Positions 35,439-43,488 of a stretch of 64,000 nt of DNA are shown piece after piece. Each line of letters opens with the position of its first letter. Positions within the stretch are counted from its first letter, which is position 1. A program made the position numbers and the translations under genes. Source of the stretch: Hominenteromicrobium sp964531265 (GTDB lineage: Bacteria > Bacillota > Clostridia > Oscillospirales > Acutalibacteraceae). The stretch covers positions 1-64,000 of the forward strand of contig CAZHDW010000009.1 in NCBI GenBank assembly GCA_964531265.1. The letters are read 5' to 3'. Below the pieces are notes generated by a model. It was not told the DNA's origin. It searched no databases and saw nothing but the letters and a program-made list of their open reading frames with translations.

Positions 35439-37181
35439 ATGTCCGATAAGGAGCATCTTAACAGCAGCGGCAAAAGCTTCCTGAGGGGAGCCTTGTTCCT
35501 TACCCTCGGCATGATGACGGTCAAGGTGATCGGCGCGCTGTTTAAGATACCTCTGTCCAATATGATAACCGAAGAGGGCATGGGGTATTTCAGTACGGCG
35601 TACAGCTTTTATAATGTGTTGTTCAGCATTACGGCCTCCGGATTGCCCGTGGCTGTTTCAAGAACCGTGTCCGAGAGCTGCTCGTTAGGCGATTCCCGGG
35701 CGGCGAGAAGGGTGCTGTATGCGGCTCTGCCGCTATTTATGGCGATAGGCGTATGCGGAACACTCGTTATGCTGCTTTTTGCACCGTTTTACACCAATGC
35801 GGTGGAAAACTCGGGAGCGCTGCTGCCGATGCTCATGCTGGCGCCATCAATACTTCTGTGCTGTGTTTCATCGGCGATACGCGGTTATTTTGAGGGCATG
35901 TGCGATATGCTGCCGACAACCGTGTCCCAGGTGCTTGAGGCCGCGGTAAAGCTTGCGCTTGGCCTGACAGGTGCCGAACATGCCATGCGTTACGGAGCGA
36001 AAATAATAGCCTCTCTGCCGTTTTCTGGATGTTTTCAGGTGCGGAACGGCTATGCGCTCGGAGCGGCAGGTGGTATCGCAGGAGTAACGCTTGGCTCTGC
36101 TGTCAGTGCGCTGTATCTCGTTTTTAATGTCATAGGAAAGAAGAGCGAGAAGAAGCAGGACGACCGTGACGGAAAAGGCTTTCGTTCGACAGCGTCGGTA
36201 TCAAAAAGGCTCCTGCTCACCGCTTTGCCTACCACCCTCGGCGCGGCTGCTGTTAGCCTGTCCGGGCTGATAGATTCTTCCTTTATGCAAACCGGGACAG
36301 CGAAGATAATGAACACTGCTCCGAGCGTGATACTCGAAATGTATAGCGGCAGTATACCTAAGGATGTGCTCGAGGTGTCGTCGAGTATACCGAATTACCT
36401 TTTCGGCTGCTATAATATGGCATTGACGCTTTTTATGCTGGTGCCGAGTGTCACACAGGCGTTTGCGATGAGTGCTTTGCCGAGCGTTACCCGTGCGTAT
36501 ACAAAGGGGGCGGTGGCGGAGCTTAAAAAAGCGGTGGAGACAGTGCTTAGAGTGACCTTCATGTTTGCTGTCCCGGCAGGTCTCGGTTTATCTGTACTTG
36601 CAAAACCGGCAGCGCTGCTTATTTACGGAGAAAGGCCCGGCACCGAGATCATTGCGCGCGCACTTGAAATAATGGGTGTGGCATCGATTTTTGCAGCGGT
36701 CACAACTCCGCTCGGGAGCATCATGCAGGCGGTGGGACATATCGAGCTGCCGGTATGGATAAACATGCTCGGCCTCGTGATAAAGCTAGTGCTGAATTTC
36801 CGCCTTGTGGGAATACCACAGCTAAATATACTTGGCGGCGGTATCAGTACCCTGATAAGCTATTTTGTAATAGCAGCTCTGGAAATCCTGATGTTAAGCA
36901 GAGTTGTGGGGTTGAAAATTGACCTGAAGAGGTCTTTGATGTTGCCGCTGATTGCCGGAAGTATGTGCGCTGCATATGCAAAAGCGACCCATAGGGTGCA
37001 GTGCCGCTTTACGGATATGGGAAGGTATTCGGCACTGTTTCCGATAATTGTTGCGGTGATTATATACACTGTGACGCTCATAATTACGGGAACGATCGGT
37101 AGGGAGGATATTGACCTGCTGAGAGCCGGAGAAAAAAATACAAAAAGATGTCGAAAACACTTGAAAAAGCAAGGGGGATAA
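35439..37181 (+). CDS. SpoVB/MurJ-like polysaccharide flippase (YabM type)
   Basis: A 580-residue MOP-superfamily membrane protein with about fourteen helices. It starts with the family's FLRGALFLTLGMMTVKVIGALFK-like helix and the KIPLSNMI...GMGYF block. Relatives flip lipid-linked peptidoglycan precursors or polysaccharides, and SpoVB acts in spore cortex synthesis. Its position directly before mazG, the S4 protein, yabP and yabQ matches yabM of Bacillus. A hydrophilic loop near residues 230-245 is somewhat lysine-rich. A vegetative or sporulation role cannot be separated from sequence. Confidence 0.88.
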   Translation: MSDKEHLNSSGKSFLRGALFLTLGMMTVKVIGALFKIPLSNMITEEGMGYFSTAYSFYNVLFSITASGLPVAVSRTVSESCSLGDSRAARRVLYAALPLFMAIGVCGTLVMLLFAPFYTNAVENSGALLPMLMLAPSILLCCVSSAIRGYFEGMCDMLPTTVSQVLEAAVKLALGLTGAEHAMRYGAKIIASLPFSGCFQVRNGYALGAAGGIAGVTLGSAVSALYLVFNVIGKKSEKKQDDRDGKGFRSTASVSKRLLLTALPTTLGAAAVSLSGLIDSSFMQTGTAKIMNTAPSVILEMYSGSIPKDVLEVSSSIPNYLFGCYNMALTLFMLVPSVTQAFAMSALPSVTRAYTKGAVAELKKAVETVLRVTFMFAVPAGLGLSVLAKPAALLIYGERPGTEIIARALEIMGVASIFAAVTTPLGSIMQAVGHIELPVWINMLGLVIKLVLNFRLVGIPQLNILGGGISTLISYFVIAALEILMLSRVVGLKIDLKRSLMLPLIAGSMCAAYAKATHRVQCRFTDMGRYSALFPIIVAVIIYTVTLIITGTIGREDIDLLRAGEKNTKRCRKHLKKQGG

Positions 37182-37189
37182 TGTAGAAT

Positions 37190-37891
37190 ATGAAAGATAT
37201 CTCAAAATTCGTAGGCAAAGAAAAGTACTCGGTTGATGAGCTTGTGGAGATACTTAAGGTGCTGCGTTCGCCGGAAGGCTGTCCGTGGGATCGTGAGCAG
37301 GATCACAAGAGCATTCGCAGGGATTTTCTTGAAGAATGCTACGAGGCAATAGAAGCAATAGATACAGAAAACTCTGAGCTGCTCCGTGAAGAGCTCGGAG
37401 ATGTTTTGTTGCAGGTGGTGTTCCACAGCACAATTGAAGAGGAAGCCGGGCGCTTTGACTTTTACGATGTGGCAAGTGATGTTGCTAAGAAAATGGTGGT
37501 TCGTCATCCCCATGTATTCGCCGATGTCAAGGCCGATACAACCGATGAGGTGCTTACCAACTGGGATCAGATAAAGCGTGAGATCAAGCAACAGAAGTCC
37601 AACCGTGAGGTTCTGCAAAGTGTTTCGCCCGCTATGCCGGCACTCATGCGCTCTCAGAAGGTTCGCAAGAAGGCGTACAAAATGGGCGGCGAAAGCGGCA
37701 GTATTGATGAGGTGCGAGCAAGAATATGCGAGTCCGTTAACGGTGCCGGGCAGGAGAATGCGGCAGAATTGCTCGGTAAGGCACTTTTTGATATGACTGA
37801 GCTTGCAAGACAGCTTGGCGTTGATGCAGAGCAGGCACTTTTTGAAACCTGCCGTGACTACATAGACCAGTTTGAGGTATCTGAGGAATAA
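37190..37891 (+). CDS. mazG: Nucleoside triphosphate pyrophosphohydrolase MazG
   Basis: A 233-residue MazG protein with two MazG halves. The first has the metal-binding EECYEAIEA and EELGDVLLQVVFHS motifs; the second is more degenerate. It hydrolyses noncanonical or excess NTPs to NMP and pyrophosphate. In Bacillus the equivalent yabN also carries an N-terminal methylase-like domain, which is absent here. AAGGGGG lies upstream of the ATG, nine bases after the flippase gene. Confidence 0.92.
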   Translation: MKDISKFVGKEKYSVDELVEILKVLRSPEGCPWDREQDHKSIRRDFLEECYEAIEAIDTENSELLREELGDVLLQVVFHSTIEEEAGRFDFYDVASDVAKKMVVRHPHVFADVKADTTDEVLTNWDQIKREIKQQKSNREVLQSVSPAMPALMRSQKVRKKAYKMGGESGSIDEVRARICESVNGAGQENAAELLGKALFDMTELARQLGVDAEQALFETCRDYIDQFEVSEE

Positions 37892-37955
37892 GAAATTCCG
37901 ATCCGCAAGCTTTGGCGGGTATAGGATATATAAATTTATTGGAGGTTATTCTATA

Positions 37956-38231
37956 ATGAATAAAACACAGCTCATCGCAGCAGTCGCAGAGGCTGCTTCA
38001 ATTTCCAAGAAGGATGCAGAGACCGCAGTTTCCGCAGTTATCACTTCCATCACTGAGTCCCTTGCACAGGGCGAGAAGGTTCAGATCGCAGGCTTCGGTA
38101 CATTCGAGGTTCGCGAGAGAGGCGAGCGCACAGGCCGCGACCCGAGAACAAGCGAGAAGATCACTATCCCGGCATCCAAGGCTCCGGCATTCAAGGCCGG
38201 CAGAGCACTTAAGGACTCCGTAAACAAGTAA
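37956..38231 (+). CDS. hup: HU-family DNA-binding protein
   Basis: A 91-residue nucleoid protein that bends DNA nonspecifically. It has the HU dimer core, the GFGTFEVRERGERTGRDPRTSEKITIPAS arm (positions about 46-75) and a basic end. GGAGG precedes ATG 37956. It is inserted between mazG and the S4 gene, where Bacillus has none, and is followed by a strong terminator. Confidence 0.97.
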   Translation: MNKTQLIAAVAEAASISKKDAETAVSAVITSITESLAQGEKVQIAGFGTFEVRERGERTGRDPRTSEKITIPASKAPAFKAGRALKDSVNK

Positions 38232-38253
38232 TTTTCTGCCAATACAGGTGATG

Positions 38254-38284
38254 GAACGGATCCGGATGGGTCCGTTCTTTTTAC
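38254..38284 (+). terminator. hup terminator
   Basis: A 10-bp stem (GAACGGATCC / GGGTCCGTTC, one wobble) with a GGAT loop and a run of five T. Confidence 0.85.
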
Positions 38285-38308
38285 TATTCATGGATGAAAG
38301 GAAAAGCT

Positions 38309-38557
38309 ATGAGACTCGATAAATATCTTAAGGTTTCAAGAATAATCAAGCGCCGCACCGTCGCAAACGAGGCATGCGATGCCGGAAGAGTGCTGGTGAA
38401 CGGCAAGGTGGCACGTGCCTCCTATGACGTAAAGATCAACGATGTTCTGGAGCTCCAGCTCGGCGCACGCACCATTAAGGCAAAGGTCATCTCAGTCAAC
38501 GAGTATGCCAAAAAGGAAGAGGCTGCGCTGATGTATGAGGTAGTTGAGGAGAGATAA
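38309..38557 (+). CDS. rqcP: RNA-binding S4 domain protein RqcP (YabO/Hsp15-like)
   Basis: An 82-residue S4-domain protein. The MRLDKYLKVSRIIKRRTVANEACDAGRVLVNGK core is typical of YabO/RqcP, which binds stalled 50S subunits in ribosome-associated quality control with RqcH. ATG 38309 has AAAGGA at correct spacing; an upstream ATG at 38294 would add five residues without support. yabP follows. Confidence 0.9.
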   Translation: MRLDKYLKVSRIIKRRTVANEACDAGRVLVNGKVARASYDVKINDVLELQLGARTIKAKVISVNEYAKKEEAALMYEVVEER

Positions 38558-38636
38558 TCTCCGCGATGTGTGATTTTTGCCCGATGCCGAGCATATTCTG
38601 TATTGGAACAGCGCTTGGTCTTCGGGAGGTGCGAAA

Positions 38637-38909
38637 ATGGCACAGCAAAACAGCTTGAAAAAGCACAGCATTCAAATAGACGGCAGAGAAAAGCTTACGG
38701 CGACCGGCATAGACCGTGTGGATTTTTTCAGTGATGAGCTGATCACTGCACATACGGCGGACGGTAGGCTGAATATCAAGGGAGAGGGGCTGTATATCGA
38801 AAGTCTCGATTCCGAAACGGGGGATATGCTTGTAAAGGGGCGTATTATTGCCATGTCATATACGGACGGTGTGAAGCCATCTACCCTGCTTGGAAGGCTG
38901 TTGAAATGA
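38637..38909 (+). CDS. yabP: Sporulation protein YabP
   Basis: A 90-residue YabP/YqfC-family protein. The pattern of an N-terminal basic stretch, the IDGREKLTATGIDRVDFFSDELI strand pair, and the closing YTDGVKPSTLLGRLLK match the family. YabP is a mother-cell protein required for sporulation in some species. GGGAGGTG precedes the ATG. It overlaps yabQ by four bases. Confidence 0.88.
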   Translation: MAQQNSLKKHSIQIDGREKLTATGIDRVDFFSDELITAHTADGRLNIKGEGLYIESLDSETGDMLVKGRIIAMSYTDGVKPSTLLGRLLK

Positions 38910-39325
38910 ATGCGCTGTCCGCGGAGCCGCTCATCTTCTCACTGGTGCTCGGTGTGTGCCTCGGGGCGCTGTTTGCTCTGCTTGAGCTACTGCGCATCCT
39001 GCTCGAGCTCGGGCGAATAGTCACCTTTGTGACGGATACCGCCTTCATGCTTCTTTGCGCGGTTGCTACCTTTATACTGGCAATAGCCGTATCACATGGG
39101 AGACTGAGGTTCTATCAGCTTGGCTGTGAGGTAATAGGCTTTGTGTGTGTGTACAGTACCGTGGTGCAGCTTGTCAGGCTGCATGCCTCAAGACTGATGC
39201 GATGCATAAGGAGACATGGGCGCAGAGCACGGAAAAGCGGCGAAAGGACTGCTGCTTCGGGCAAAACCAAGAAAACGCGCAAGGTTTTTTTCAAGGATAG
39301 GAAAAAAATCAAAAAAAAGACTTGA
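38906..39325 (+). CDS. yabQ: Spore cortex biosynthesis protein YabQ
   Basis: A 139-residue membrane protein with three or four helices in the first 95 residues and a highly basic C-terminal tail of Lys and Arg. It matches YabQ by size, topology, and position after yabP. YabQ sits in the outer forespore membrane and is needed for cortex formation in Bacillus. ATG 38906 overlaps the yabP stop. Confidence 0.82.
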   Translation: MNALSAEPLIFSLVLGVCLGALFALLELLRILLELGRIVTFVTDTAFMLLCAVATFILAIAVSHGRLRFYQLGCEVIGFVCVYSTVVQLVRLHASRLMRCIRRHGRRARKSGERTAASGKTKKTRKVFFKDRKKIKKKT

Positions 39326-39351
39326 ACAACCGCCGCTTGCTATTATATAAT
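39322..39351 (+). promoter_or_regulatory. Promoter of divIC and the S1 gene
   Basis: TTGAAC (39322-39327, overlapping the yabQ stop), an 18-bp spacer, consensus TATAAT (39346-39351). It lets the division gene be expressed outside sporulation. Confidence 0.65.
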
Positions 39352-39406
39352 AAAACGTAAACAAAATGCAGCCGAATGTAAGGTGTCGGAAAAGGAGGGC
39401 TTACCG

Positions 39407-39712
39407 ATGCAGGAAGTAAAAATCAAAAGATATAAGGGAAGTCTTCTTTTGAAGATTGCGATATTCTGCTTCGCGGTCTTTCTGGTGTCCGTAATGGTAG
39501 GTCAGCAGGTGTCGATAGGCCAGAAGAAGGCCGAGCTCGAACAGCTTGAGGAGAAGCTTAAGGATCAGATAATCGTGAACGATGAGCTTCGCTATGACCT
39601 TGAGGGCGAGAATGCAGGAAGCGATGAGTATGCCGAAAAGGTTGCTCGCCGTGAGCTGGATTACGTGAAGCCCGGCGAACGCGTATTTTACAATGTCGGC
39701 GGAAACAGTTAA
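39407..39712 (+). CDS. divIC: Septum formation initiator DivIC/FtsB
   Basis: A 101-residue bitopic division protein. A basic cytosolic end leads to one membrane helix (about residues 14-33), then a leucine-zipper coiled coil (KKAELEQLEEKLKDQIIVNDEL). The C-terminal segment YAEKVARRELDYVKPGERVFY is the family's conserved end. It works with FtsL and DivIB at the septum. AAAGGAGGG precedes the ATG. Confidence 0.9.
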   Translation: MQEVKIKRYKGSLLLKIAIFCFAVFLVSVMVGQQVSIGQKKAELEQLEEKLKDQIIVNDELRYDLEGENAGSDEYAEKVARRELDYVKPGERVFYNVGGNS

Positions 39713-39746
39713 TCTATTTTGAATTCCCGGAGGAAATGAACAGGGT

Positions 39747-40253
39747 ATGCAGGAAACAAAGCTTGAGGTTGGATCAATTTTTGAAGGTAAGGTAACGGGC
39801 ATCACTAAGTTCGGCGCTTTCGTCGATATCGGCGGCGGAAAGACCGGCATGGTGCACATTTCCGAGGTGGCACCGGTTTTTGTCAAAGAGATAAAGGACT
39901 TCGTTACCGAGGGTCAGACCGTTAAAGTAAAGATCATTGGCATTAATGAAGAGGGCAAGATCAGCCTTTCTATGAAAAAAGCGGATGAGAATGCTCAGCA
40001 GCAGCGTCCTCAGCGTCGCCGCGAGGACGGCAGACCGTCACGTCAGGGCGGATATTCAAGACGCGAGTCCACACCTCCTGTGCAGAGTCCTGCGCGTCCG
40101 GGCGATTATGAATGGCACGCAAGAGAAAACTCAGGCTCCTTCGAGGACATGATGTCCAAGTTTAAGCAGATGAGCGACGAGAAAATGTCCGATCTTAAGC
40201 GCGCAGAGAATAAGCGCGGCGGATATTCCCGTAAGAGTCAGCGCAATGGCTGA
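39747..40253 (+). CDS. S1 RNA-binding domain protein (YabR-like)
   Basis: A 168-residue protein with one S1 domain in the first 72 residues (VGSIFEGKVTGITKFGAFVDIGGGKTGMVHISEV). A basic, Arg- and Gln-rich linker and an EDMMSKFKQMSDEKMSDLKR helix follow. YabR-type proteins are related to general stress protein 13 and bind RNA or ribosomes. Gene order next to divIC matches Bacillus. GGAGG precedes the ATG. Confidence 0.9.
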   Translation: MQETKLEVGSIFEGKVTGITKFGAFVDIGGGKTGMVHISEVAPVFVKEIKDFVTEGQTVKVKIIGINEEGKISLSMKKADENAQQQRPQRRREDGRPSRQGGYSRRESTPPVQSPARPGDYEWHARENSGSFEDMMSKFKQMSDEKMSDLKRAENKRGGYSRKSQRNG

Positions 40254-40271
40254 TAATATTTGATCTTATAC

Positions 40272-40305
40272 CGTCCGAGGCATAGCTTCGGGCGATATTT
40301 TTTTA
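40272..40305 (+). terminator. Terminator of the divIC-S1 unit
   Basis: A 7-bp stem (CGTCCGA / TCGGGCG, one wobble) with a 9-base loop and a strong run of T. Confidence 0.7.
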
Positions 40306-40363
40306 CTTAAAAAAATATCAGATAAATTTCACATAAAAGTCGAAAAAATAATAAAATTTTATG

Positions 40364-40391
40364 TTGATTTTTTGTTAAAACATGCTATACT
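40364..40391 (+). promoter_or_regulatory. Extended -10 promoter of hpf
   Basis: TTGATT (40364-40369), a 16-bp spacer, TATACT (40386-40391) preceded by TGC. The leader is about 110 bases. Confidence 0.6.
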
Positions 40392-40506
40392 ATAGTTACA
40401 GAGATGGTTGCTCTGAATACCGAAAGCCTCGTCTTTCAGAAAGGATGTGTTTGTTCCGCGTTGGAGCGCCTCCTTTTGTGCTTCGGCGGAAGAAACAGGT
40501 AGTCGT

Positions 40507-41028
40507 ATGAACATTACGATCGTCGGAAGAAAAGTTAATCTTAGAGAGAACTTTAAGGAACTTGTACAGCGCAAGCTCTCGAAATTTGAGCGTATCTTTG
40601 ATGCAGACGCAGATGCCGTTGTGACTGTTACCTTGGAAAAGAACAGGCAGACGGTAGAGATCACGGTGAGACAGCGTGGTATGATTTACCGTGCAGAAAG
40701 CACTGCGGCTGAGATGAATGAAGCCATCGATGATGTCATTGCGGCACTTGGACGTCAGATAAGGAAGAACAAAACGCGTCTTGAGCGTGCGAAGAAGGTT
40801 CAGAGGTTTGAGCTTGTCGATGAGTATTATGATGAGCCGGATGAGGAGATAGAGATAGCCAAAAGAAAGACATTTCGTGTTGAAACCATGCATGTTGATG
40901 AGGCAATATTGCAGATGAACATGCTCGGGCACAATTTCTATATGTTCCGCGATGATGAAAGCGGAGAGTTAAATGTTGTCTATAAGCGCCGTGACGGAAG
41001 GTACGGTGTTATTGAACCGGAAAATTGA
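40507..41028 (+). CDS. hpf: Ribosome hibernation promoting factor (long form)
   Basis: A 173-residue long HPF. The N-terminal RaiA-like domain (about 1-95) binds the decoding region of the 30S subunit, and the C-terminal domain (VRRKTF-like to GRYGVIEP) dimerises ribosomes into 100S particles. ATG 40507 follows a weak CAGGTAG site, but the family N-terminus MNITIVGRKVNL fixes it. It is monocistronic, with promoter and terminator. Confidence 0.95.
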   Translation: MNITIVGRKVNLRENFKELVQRKLSKFERIFDADADAVVTVTLEKNRQTVEITVRQRGMIYRAESTAAEMNEAIDDVIAALGRQIRKNKTRLERAKKVQRFELVDEYYDEPDEEIEIAKRKTFRVETMHVDEAILQMNMLGHNFYMFRDDESGELNVVYKRRDGRYGVIEPEN

Positions 41029-41073
41029 TATCGGAGATTTGTTAAACTGAAATTACATTCCTCCTATAGGGGA

Positions 41074-41115
41074 CGGTGTTCCGCTTGTAAAGAGCGGGAC
41101 ACCGTTCTCTTTTTT
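41074..41115 (+). terminator. hpf terminator
   Basis: A 12-bp stem (CGGTGTTCCGCT / AGCGGGACACCG, one wobble) with a 7-base loop and a long run of T. Confidence 0.9.
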
Positions 41116-41171
41116 TCTGCTTTTGCATATTCTGTTCATATCCGCATTGAATTGGATATGGGGTGATGCTT

Positions 41172-43247
41172 ATGTTGAGGAGAAAAGGGGACATATCCGT
41201 TAACAGAAGGGAGCTGAAAAGAATAGTGGTAGCTCTTGCCGGGAATCCTAATGTTGGCAAGAGCACTGTTTTTAACGCACTTACCGGCATGAAGCAGCAT
41301 ACAGGCAACTGGGCCGGAAAAACGGTAGCGAATGCCGAGGGCACATGTATACGGGATGGAACTGAGTATGTGATATTTGATCTGCCGGGGTGCTATTCGC
41401 TGATGGCTCACTCCGCCGAGGAAGAGACAGCCCGGGATTTCCTTTGCTTTGGCTCAGCGGATGCGGCCGTTGTTGTCTGCGATGCCACATGTCTGGAGCG
41501 AAGCCTCAGCCTTGCGTTGCAAACGACAGAGCTTCAGCCGCGAACTGTTATATGCGTAAACCTGATGGATGAAGCCGAAAAAAGAGGGATATCGGTGGAT
41601 ATCGAGGAGCTTGAGCTGCTGCTTGGAGTGCCTGTAATTGCGGTGAGTGCACGTAAAAAGCAAGGGCTTGCAGAGCTTTTAGATGCGGTTAACAGAGTCG
41701 TTGAGGATATGCCAAAGCCGAATACGGTGCGTTATTCGGAGAAAATTGAAACACTTGTCAAGCGGATAATGCCGTGCATTTCGGGCGAATTCGGGAGTGA
41801 GGAAAGGCGGCGGTGGCTGGCACTCAGGATGATGGATGGTGATGAGTCAATGTTTGCCGCTTTGAGAAGCTATGCCTCGCTCGAAAATGAGGATGAGCTT
41901 TTCACACTGCTCAAGGATGTCGACAAAGAGTCTGTTTCGGACAGCATAGCAACCGAAACGGTCAGCCTTGCGGAGAAGATAGTGACTGCCGCAGTTCGCC
42001 GCAAAAGGGCGGATGATGCACGGGACAGGAAATTGGACAGAATCTTTACGGGAAAGCTTACCGGATTTCCTATAATGCTGCTGTTGCTGATGTTTATATT
42101 CTGGCTGACGATAAGCGGCGCAAATTATCCGTCAGAGTGGCTGTCGGCTGTCCTGTTCGGCCTCGGAGATATGCTTAAAAGCGTGTTAGTGACTTTCTGC
42201 GTTCCGCCGTGGATCACAGAACCATTGATTGACGGTGCATACAGAACTCTGGCGTGGGTAGTGTCCGTCATGCTGCCGCCAATGGCTGTTTTCTTTCCCT
42301 TGTTCACGCTGCTTGAGGATCTCGGCTATCTGCCCCGGGTCGCCTTCAATATTGACCGCTGCTTCAAGTCGTGCTGTGCCTGTGGAAAGCAGGCGCTCAC
42401 CATGTGCATGGGCTTTGGCTGCAATGCCGCCGGAGTTGTGGGAGCACGTATCATCGATTCGCCGAGGGAGAGGCTGATAGCGGTGGTTACAAACAGTTTT
42501 GTGCCGTGTAACGGTCGTTTTCCGACGATAATAGCGCTGATCTCCATGTTTTTTGTGGCTTCAAATGGTGTTTTGGGGTCTGTTATATCGGCAGGAATGC
42601 TCACCTGCATGGTGCTTTTGGGTGTTTTCATGACACTTGCAGCGTCATTTTTGCTTTCCAAAACGCTTCTGCGCGGTGTTCCGTCCTCCTTTACTCTGGA
42701 GCTGCCGCCGTACCGCAGGCCGGAGGTCGGAAAGGTGATAGTGCGCTCGGTATTCGACAGAACGCTGTTTGTGCTCGGAAGAGCCGTGATCACTGCTGCA
42801 CCTGCGGGGCTCATCATATGGCTGCTCGCGAATATTGAGCTTGGCGGAACTACCGCATTACTACGTTGTGCCGGGCTGCTCGAGCCCTTTGCGGCGGTAA
42901 TCGGTCTTGACGGAGTGATACTTCTGGCTTTTATACTCGGTTTGCCGGCAAATGAAATCGTTATGCCGATAATTCTCATGGCGTATCTGTCAAACGGCTT
43001 GTTAACGGAGCTTTCCGATGTGGCGACGCTGAGAACGATTTTGACGAATAACGGCTGGACATGGGTGACCGCGCTTTGCACAATGCTGTTCTCGATGTTT
43101 CACTGGCCGTGTGCAACTACACTGATAACTATCGGCAAGGAAACAGGGAGCTTCAAATGGGCGGCGATATCCGCACTGCTTCCGACACTTTTCGGAGTCA
43201 TATGCTGCTTTGGTGTAAATCTTTTAGCAAAGCTGCTTTGCGGATAG
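41172..43247 (+). CDS. feoB: Ferrous iron transporter FeoB
   Basis: A 691-residue FeoB. The G domain has G1 GNPNVGKST (residues 24-32), G3 DLPGCYSL and G4 NLMD, with the helical domain to about 280. The membrane part has two gate motifs (PFLF-like and CMGFGCNAAG) and about eight helices. It imports Fe2+ using GTP. I chose ATG 41172 with GGGGTGA upstream; ATG 41166 and GTG 41163 are alternatives. No FeoA gene accompanies it. A terminator follows. Confidence 0.93.
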   Translation: MLRRKGDISVNRRELKRIVVALAGNPNVGKSTVFNALTGMKQHTGNWAGKTVANAEGTCIRDGTEYVIFDLPGCYSLMAHSAEEETARDFLCFGSADAAVVVCDATCLERSLSLALQTTELQPRTVICVNLMDEAEKRGISVDIEELELLLGVPVIAVSARKKQGLAELLDAVNRVVEDMPKPNTVRYSEKIETLVKRIMPCISGEFGSEERRRWLALRMMDGDESMFAALRSYASLENEDELFTLLKDVDKESVSDSIATETVSLAEKIVTAAVRRKRADDARDRKLDRIFTGKLTGFPIMLLLLMFIFWLTISGANYPSEWLSAVLFGLGDMLKSVLVTFCVPPWITEPLIDGAYRTLAWVVSVMLPPMAVFFPLFTLLEDLGYLPRVAFNIDRCFKSCCACGKQALTMCMGFGCNAAGVVGARIIDSPRERLIAVVTNSFVPCNGRFPTIIALISMFFVASNGVLGSVISAGMLTCMVLLGVFMTLAASFLLSKTLLRGVPSSFTLELPPYRRPEVGKVIVRSVFDRTLFVLGRAVITAAPAGLIIWLLANIELGGTTALLRCAGLLEPFAAVIGLDGVILLAFILGLPANEIVMPIILMAYLSNGLLTELSDVATLRTILTNNGWTWVTALCTMLFSMFHWPCATTLITIGKETGSFKWAAISALLPTLFGVICCFGVNLLAKLLCG

Positions 43248-43254
43248 AAGAACG

Positions 43255-43285
43255 GGCGGAGTATTTGTCTCTCCGGCCTTTTTGA
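43255..43285 (+). terminator. feoB terminator
   Basis: GGCGGAG pairs with CTCCGGCC through a one-base bulge; a run of five T follows. Confidence 0.6.
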
Positions 43286-43396
43286 TTAGTGCAGGAAAAA
43301 CTGGTTATCATCGCACGAAAAAGCAGTCAAAAAATTGTGCAAAGTTACTTGTCTTTTCGTAATTATGACAAAATTCTGAATTTTTCCATATTCAAG

Positions 43397-43426
43397 TTGA
43401 CGAAACAGAGAGTGAAGCGGTAAAAT
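43397..43426 (+). promoter_or_regulatory. Promoter of the LCP gene
   Basis: TTGACG (43397-43402), an 18-bp spacer, TAAAAT (43421-43426). Confidence 0.6.
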
Positions 43427-43488
43427 AGAAAGGATATTAGAAGCTCCCGGTAACGGAGTATAGAAAAAGGAACAGAGGTTGAAGCTTT

